A DNA stretch of 64,000 bases from Streptoalloteichus tenebrarius (GTDB lineage: Bacteria > Actinomycetota > Actinomycetes > Mycobacteriales > Pseudonocardiaceae), in the NCBI RefSeq assembly GCF_024171885.1, contig NZ_JAMTCP010000005.1, forward strand, positions 100,249 to 164,248. Direction: 5' to 3'. Made by a program: the position numbers and the translations under genes. Below the pieces are notes generated by a model, which saw only the letters and a program-made list of their open reading frames with translations, was not told the DNA's origin and searched no databases. Below are positions 59,513 to 64,000 of this stretch, piece by piece. How positions within the stretch are numbered: position 1 is the first letter of the stretch; each line of letters starts with the position of its first letter.

Positions 59513-62500
59513 TCACGGTTGGCCGCCCGGGTCGAACGGGACGCGGGGGAGTCGGGTGATCGGGCGCGCCTCCCGGGCACCGGGGCCGCCGGCCGTGGCG
59601 GCGAGCGCGGTCAGGTGCTCGGCGAGGGAGGCGACCGTCTGGTGCCGGAACACCGCGCGCAGCGGGACCGGCACGCCGAAGGCCTCGCTGAGCCGCGCGG
59701 CCAGCCGGGTTCCGAGCAGGGAGTTGCCGCCCAGCTCGAAGAAGTTGTCGTGCGCCCCGACCCGCTCCCTGCCGAGCAGCGACGCCCACGTCCTGGCCAC
59801 CACGTCCTCCGCCTCCGTGCGGGGCGCGACGTACTCAGCGACAAGGGACGACACCCCATCGTCCACAGTGGACAGATCAGCCAGGGCGGCGCGGTCCACC
59901 TTGCCGTTCGGAGTCAGTGGGAGCGACGGCAGGAACCGGTAGTGGCTGGGCACCCACGCGCGGGGCAGCCGGTCGAGCAGGAAGGCCCGCAGCTCCGAGG
60001 GGTGTGTTCCCTCGTCGGCCACCACGTGGGCGACGAGCCGGCGGTCGGCCCCTGAACCGGTGGCCATGACCACGGCCTCTCGGGTGTGGGGGTGGTGGTG
60101 GAGCGCGGCTTCGATGTCGCCGGGTTCGATGCGGTGGCCGTGGAGTTTGAGTTGGTGGTCGGTGCGACCGAGGTAGTGGAGGTGGCCGTCGTGGTCTCGG
60201 TGGGCGAGGTCTCCGGTGCGGTAGAGGCGGTCCCCGGGTGTGGTGGCGTGGGGGTTGGGGACGAAGTGTGTGGCTGTCTGAGCGGGGTTGTTGTGGTAGG
60301 CGCGGGCGAGCGGCGTTCCAGCGAGGTAGAGCTGCCCCGGTGTTCCGGTGGGGACGGGCTGGAGGTTGTGGTCGAGGACGTAGGCGCGGGTGTTCGCGAC
60401 GGGAAGCCCGATGCTGACGGGCTCCTCCGTGTCCGGACCCAGGTCCTGGTACGTCGCGTACGTGGTGGCCTCGGACGGCCCGTAGAGGTTGGTGACCCGC
60501 TGGACGGAGGTGCGCTCGTACAGGGCGCGGACCAGCCGCGCCGGGAGCGGCTCTCCAGCCAGGTTGATCGTGCGCACGCTGCTCGGGATCCCGCCCACGT
60601 CCAGCAGCTCGGCGATGGCCGATGGCACGGTGTTGACCAGGGTGACGTCCGCGCCGTCGAGGGAGGACAGCTCCAGGGCGTTCTCGGTGAGGATGATGGT
60701 GGTGCCGGCGGCGAGTGGGGTGAAGATCTCGAAGACGGAGAGGTCGAAGCAGAGCGAGGTGGCGGCGAGGGTTCCGGCGAGTTCGTCGGGTGTGTAGGTG
60801 TCGAGCGCCCAGTGGATGAGGTTGCTGGCGCTGCGGTGTTCGATCGCGACGCCCTTGGGAGTGCCCGTGGAGCCGGACGTGTAGAGCACGTAAGCGAGGT
60901 TCCGTGGATCGATGCGCTCCGTCGTCTCGACGTCCTCGTCGGGCAGTGTTCGGCGTTCCTCGGGATCGGGCAGACGCAGGAGCGGGAGGCCGTGCGCCTC
61001 CTCGGAATCGCCGTCGTCGCTCCAGCCGCCGCTCGCGTCGTTGGTGATCAGCAGTGACGGCCGGGCGTCGCGCAGGATGGCCGTGGTTCGGCGCGCGGGG
61101 TGCTCGGGGTCGAGGGGGACGTAGGCGGCGCCGCTCTTGAGCACGCCGAGGACGGTGGCGACGAGGTCCGGGGTGCGGGGCAGGCGGACCGCCACCAGGT
61201 CCTCCGCGCCCACGCCGCGCGCCAGCAGGAGCCGAGCCACCTGGTTCGCGCGGCGGTTCAGCTCGCGGTAGGTCACCTCGTGGCCGCGCCAGCGCACCGC
61301 GACGCGCTCCGGCGTCTGGTGCGCCTGCCGCTGGACGAGCAGGGGCAGCGGCACGCTCAGGTCATACTCGCGCTCCGTACGGTTCCAGCGGACCAGGGCC
61401 TCTTCCCGCTGGTCCGGCGGCAGCACCGGGAGCAGGGACAGCGCCCGCCCGGCGTCCGCCGTCGCACCCGCCAACAACTCCACGTAGCAGCCGGCGAGCC
61501 GACGGAGCGCCTCCGGGGAGAACAGGCGCGGATCGGCCTCCCACCGGCCGACCAGTTGTCCGTCCACTTCGGACAGAACAAGCGCGAGGTCGAACCGCGC
61601 CCCCGCCGGCTCCACCGGCACCGCCTCGCCCCGCACCGGACCCAGCGTCAGCGGCACCCCCGGCACGCCCATGTCCAGCGCGGCGAACCCGGCCCGATCG
61701 CCGGGGCGTGCGCCGTGGAAGGCGAAGGAGGTGCGGAAGAACGGCGTGCTGTCGGCTCCGCGTTGCGGGTTCAGTCGTTCGACCAGGAGCGGGAACGGGA
61801 AGCGCTGGTGCAGGAGCGCGTCCCGCACGACCGCCCCGGTGCGGCGGACCAGCGCGGCGAAGGTGGGGTCGTCCGCGACGTCGACCCGCAGCGGCAGTGT
61901 GTTGACGCAGTACCCGACGACGGACGCCGCGCCGGCCCACTCCCGGTCGGCCACGTGCGTCCCGACCACGATGTCGTCGTCGCCGGTCACCCGGTGCAGC
62001 AGGGCCTGGTAGGCGGCCAACAGCGTGGTGAACGGGGTGGCCGCGTGCCGCCGGCAGAAGCCGAGCACGCGCGCGGTCAGGTCAGGCGGCAGCGTGAACC
62101 GGTGTGTCGGCGGCGGGCCCGGGGGAGCGGGGTCCACCCGGTCCGTGGGCAGACGCAGTCGGGGCAGTGGGCCGGCCAGGCGTTCCCGCCAGTACTCCCA
62201 GTCCCGCTCGGCTTCCTGGCTGGCGAGGTACCGCTCCTGCCAACGCACATACTCGCGGTAGGGGGCGGGGGCGGGGAGGCGCGCCGCCGCGTCGCCGCCC
62301 TCGACCGCGACCGCGCCCCGAGGCGAGGACAGCAGCGTGCGGAGTTCCTCGACCAGCAGCCCGAGCGACCAGAGATCGGCGACGATGTGGTGGACGGAGA
62401 ACACCAGCACGTGCCGGTCGCGGGCCTCGGCGAGCAGGGCCGTGCGCAGCAGCGGGCCTCGCGCGAGGTCGAACGGCGCGCGCGCCCTGTCCTCCGCCCA

Positions 62501-64000
62501 GCGCCGCGCGCCGTCCGGGCCGCCGCCGGCCATCTCGACGTCCAGCGGGACGTCGAGGTCGTCGTGGACCACCTGGACCGGCTCGCCGTCGACGACGGTG
62601 AAGGTCGTGCGCAGGGCCTCGTGCCGGGCGACCAGCACCCGCAGCGCGGACCGCAGCGCGGCGACGTCCAGTGGTCCGCGCAGGCGGACGGCGCGGGCGA
62701 TGGTGTGGGCGGGGTCGTGCGGGTTGAGCTGCTCCAGCAGCCAGAGGGCGCGTTGTCCCTGGCTGAGGGGCAGGGGATGGCCGGGTGCCCGCTCCGGTCG
62801 TGCCGCGCCGAGGGCGGGGGATGCGGCCGTGGGGATGGCGTCGGCCGAGCTGCCGACGCGGTCGCTCCGGTCGCCCTGGTCGGCTGGAGAAACCTGGTCG
62901 ACCTGGTCGTCCTGGGCGACCTGGTCATCCTGGTCGACGCGGTCGACGCGGTCGAGGACGTGCCGGGTGACCGCGCCCAGGTCCGGGGCCGTGAGCAGGG
63001 AACGCAGGCTCAGCGTGACGTCGAGGGCGTGCTCCACCCGGTGCTTGAGGTCCGTGACGGCCAGGGAGTCGAGCCCGTTGTCGAGCAGTCCGCCGCGCTC
63101 GTCCTGGGCCTCGACCGGCACACCGCCGAGCCCGGCGACGAGTTCGGCCACGAACGACCGCGCGACGGCGTGTCGCGCCGCCCGGGGCGCGCGGCGCAGG
63201 GCGTCCCGCAGGGGATGGCTGCCGGCGGAGGATCGCGCGGGGGAGGGCTGTTCGGGCGCGGCGGGCTCGACGCGGCGGAGCGCCCCGGCCTGGTAGGCGT
63301 CCCGGCAGGCGCTCCGCTGGATCTTCCCGCTCGACGTCTTGGGGACCGTGCCGGGCTCGACCAGCACGACGTCGTCCAGGGCCACCCCGTGTCGAGCGGC
63401 GACCGCGCGCCGGACCGCGGCCACCGCGTCGGCCACGGCGCGCGCGTCGGCGTTCCGCCGCACCTCCTGCACCGCCACGAGCCGGTCGACGCCCCTGGCG
63501 TCGCGGGACTGGAACACGGCGCAGCAGCCGGGGCGGAACGCGGGGTGGCTCAGTTCCACTGTGGACTCGATGTCCTGCGGGTAGTGGTTGCGGCCCCTGA
63601 CCACCAGCACGTCCTTGTGCCGACCGGTGACGAACAGCTCGCCGTCCACCAGGAAGCCGAGGTCCCCGGTGCGCAGCCACGCCGTCGGGTCGTCGGGGTC
63701 GGCGAGCCGGGCCAGGAACGTCTCCTCCGTGGCCTCCGGGTCGTCCCAGTAGCCCAGGGCCACGCTCGGCCCGGTCACCCAGATCTCGCCGATCCGCCCC
63801 TCCGGCAGCCGGGCGCGGGTCAGGGGGTCCACGACCAGGACCGACTGGTCAGGGATCGCCCGGCCGCAGCCGACCAGCCGGAGCTCCGTCGCACGGGCGG
63901 GGTCCGTCCCGCCGGGAGAGTCCGTCTCGCTGGGGGAGTCCGTCTCGCTGGGGGAGTCCGTCTCGCTGGGGGAGTCCGTCTCGCTGGGGGAGTCCGTCTC
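59513..64000 (-). CDS. NRPS, FAAL-ACP-C-A-PCP (SfmA-like), 5' end outside the window
   Basis: The visible 1496 codons begin inside a fatty-acyl-AMP ligase (CGRAIPDQSVLVVDP...GRIGEIWVTGPSVALGYWDDPEAT...GRNHYPQDIESTVE, ending near SSGKIQRS). After it come an acyl carrier (Ser in GLDSLAV, about 63070), a condensation domain (HHIVADLW near 62385), an adenylation domain (YTSGSTGTPKG near 60870; code D-L-F-N-N-A-L-T-Y) and a peptidyl carrier (FFELGGNSLLG near 59720). So a fatty acid is loaded first and joined to the first amino acid, as in saframycin-type leaders. At the window edge, an 18-bp repeat inserts SPSETD units in the FAAL part. It lies 79 bases upstream of the next synthetase. Confidence 0.93.
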   Translation of the reverse strand, partial: ETDSPSETDSPSETDSPSETDSPSETDSPGGTDPARATELRLVGCGRAIPDQSVLVVDPLTRARLPEGRIGEIWVTGPSVALGYWDDPEATEETFLARLADPDDPTAWLRTGDLGFLVDGELFVTGRHKDVLVVRGRNHYPQDIESTVELSHPAFRPGCCAVFQSRDARGVDRLVAVQEVRRNADARAVADAVAAVRRAVAARHGVALDDVVLVEPGTVPKTSSGKIQRSACRDAYQAGALRRVEPAAPEQPSPARSSAGSHPLRDALRRAPRAARHAVARSFVAELVAGLGGVPVEAQDERGGLLDNGLDSLAVTDLKHRVEHALDVTLSLRSLLTAPDLGAVTRHVLDRVDRVDQDDQVAQDDQVDQVSPADQGDRSDRVGSSADAIPTAASPALGAARPERAPGHPLPLSQGQRALWLLEQLNPHDPAHTIARAVRLRGPLDVAALRSALRVLVARHEALRTTFTVVDGEPVQVVHDDLDVPLDVEMAGGGPDGARRWAEDRARAPFDLARGPLLRTALLAEARDRHVLVFSVHHIVADLWSLGLLVEELRTLLSSPRGAVAVEGGDAAARLPAPAPYREYVRWQERYLASQEAERDWEYWRERLAGPLPRLRLPTDRVDPAPPGPPPTHRFTLPPDLTARVLGFCRRHAATPFTTLLAAYQALLHRVTGDDDIVVGTHVADREWAGAASVVGYCVNTLPLRVDVADDPTFAALVRRTGAVVRDALLHQRFPFPLLVERLNPQRGADSTPFFRTSFAFHGARPGDRAGFAALDMGVPGVPLTLGPVRGEAVPVEPAGARFDLALVLSEVDGQLVGRWEADPRLFSPEALRRLAGCYVELLAGATADAGRALSLLPVLPPDQREEALVRWNRTEREYDLSVPLPLLVQRQAHQTPERVAVRWRGHEVTYRELNRRANQVARLLLARGVGAEDLVAVRLPRTPDLVATVLGVLKSGAAYVPLDPEHPARRTTAILRDARPSLLITNDASGGWSDDGDSEEAHGLPLLRLPDPEERRTLPDEDVETTERIDPRNLAYVLYTSGSTGTPKGVAIEHRSASNLIHWALDTYTPDELAGTLAATSLCFDLSVFEIFTPLAAGTTIILTENALELSSLDGADVTLVNTVPSAIAELLDVGGIPSSVRTINLAGEPLPARLVRALYERTSVQRVTNLYGPSEATTYATYQDLGPDTEEPVSIGLPVANTRAYVLDHNLQPVPTGTPGQLYLAGTPLARAYHNNPAQTATHFVPNPHATTPGDRLYRTGDLAHRDHDGHLHYLGRTDHQLKLHGHRIEPGDIEAALHHHPHTREAVVMATGSGADRRLVAHVVADEGTHPSELRAFLLDRLPRAWVPSHYRFLPSLPLTPNGKVDRAALADLSTVDDGVSSLVAEYVAPRTEAEDVVARTWASLLGRERVGAHDNFFELGGNSLLGTRLAARLSEAFGVPVPLRAVFRHQTVASLAEHLTALAATAGGPGAREARPITRLPRVPFDPGGQP
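59861..59873. repeat. dispersed 13-bp palindrome, perfect copy
   Basis: GTCCACAGTGGAC near the end of the adenylation domain of the first synthetase (codes for LSTVDD). Confidence 0.8.
60075..60865 (-). repeat. adenylation-domain patch shared with the neighbouring synthetase (copy 2)
   Basis: The counterpart of 56762-57552. It encodes the core from the ATP-binding motif to the end of the large subdomain, including the substrate pocket, which explains why the two domains have the same specificity code. Confidence 0.85.
63915..64000 (-). repeat. in-frame 18-bp minisatellite in the FAAL domain
   Basis: At least four identical copies of the 18-bp unit GAGTCCGTCTCGCTGGGG run to the window edge and probably beyond, with one decayed unit (63901-63916) at the inner side. 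They encode S-P-S-E-T-D hexapeptides just before ATELRLVGCGRAI. Confidence 0.9.

Overview
This is a very high-GC actinomycete chromosome segment. An Lsr2 nucleoid protein, XRE/DUF5753 with DUF6879 gene pairs, an ESX-type EspG plus PPE/WXG pair, a HelD-type RNA polymerase motor and many four-base gene overlaps together suggest the Pseudonocardiaceae/Actinosynnemataceae (Actinosynnema or Saccharothrix-like). No rRNA, tRNA or complete mobile element was seen.

The left part (1-12.4 kb) is ordinary accessory and housekeeping content. It has a tandem DUF6879 / XRE-DUF5753 group ending in a 31-residue cysteine-knuckle peptide, an MmyB-type regulator divergent from an SDR / aldo-keto reductase / SDR operon, a VOC protein, a flavin disulfide oxidoreductase, a secreted GH31 glycosidase and a secreted beta-propeller protein. 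From 12.4 to 14.7 kb lies a heavily eroded array of about 34 repeats with a period of about 71 bp. It looks like a decayed CRISPR locus without cas genes. From 15 to 23 kb come two iron-box controlled genes (an MbtH protein and an L-ornithine/lysine N-monooxygenase) split by usp and lsr2, then a HelD-like ATPase and an AhpD-like protein. From 23.2 to 26.3 kb there is a graveyard of about nine tandem, internally deleted copies of the 5' half of an IS5-type transposase gene. From 26.4 to 36 kb are EspG/PPE, an Excalibur protein, an SDR-cupin operon, a striking secreted protein with His-Gly-Tyr linkers between GDSGD modules, and a DEDDh exonuclease.

The right part (about 36.3 kb to the right edge) is a biosynthetic gene cluster whose layout matches the tetrahydroisoquinoline antibiotics (saframycin / safracin / naphthyridinomycin type). 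Reading leftward on the minus strand from the window edge: a FAAL-ACP-C-A-PCP synthetase (start outside the window), C-A-PCP, C-A-PCP-reductase, a SfmD-type heme tyrosine hydroxylase with the HxxxC motif, a membrane-anchored M28 peptidase (predicted to remove the fatty-acyl leader outside the cell), MbtH, an O-methyltransferase and a C-methyltransferase. Next come an alpha/beta hydrolase, a UvrA-like ABC protein (likely self-resistance to DNA alkylation), another methyltransferase, a SnoaL-fold protein, a 14-TM MFS exporter and a further methyltransferase. The genes together would make and hydroxylate/methylate a tyrosine building block, assemble a fatty-acylated peptide, release it reductively as an aldehyde for Pictet-Spengler cyclisation, export it, cut off the leader and protect the host DNA. 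No pathway regulator and no flavin or P450 tailoring enzyme lies in the visible part, so the cluster continues beyond the right edge.

Two genome-wide habits stand out: short in-frame minisatellites inserted inside enzymes (a GGD run in the oxidoreductase, seven GSVGT pentapeptides in the C-methyltransferase, SPSETD hexapeptides in the FAAL) and a dispersed 13-bp palindrome GTCCACWGTGGAC scattered through genes and gaps.
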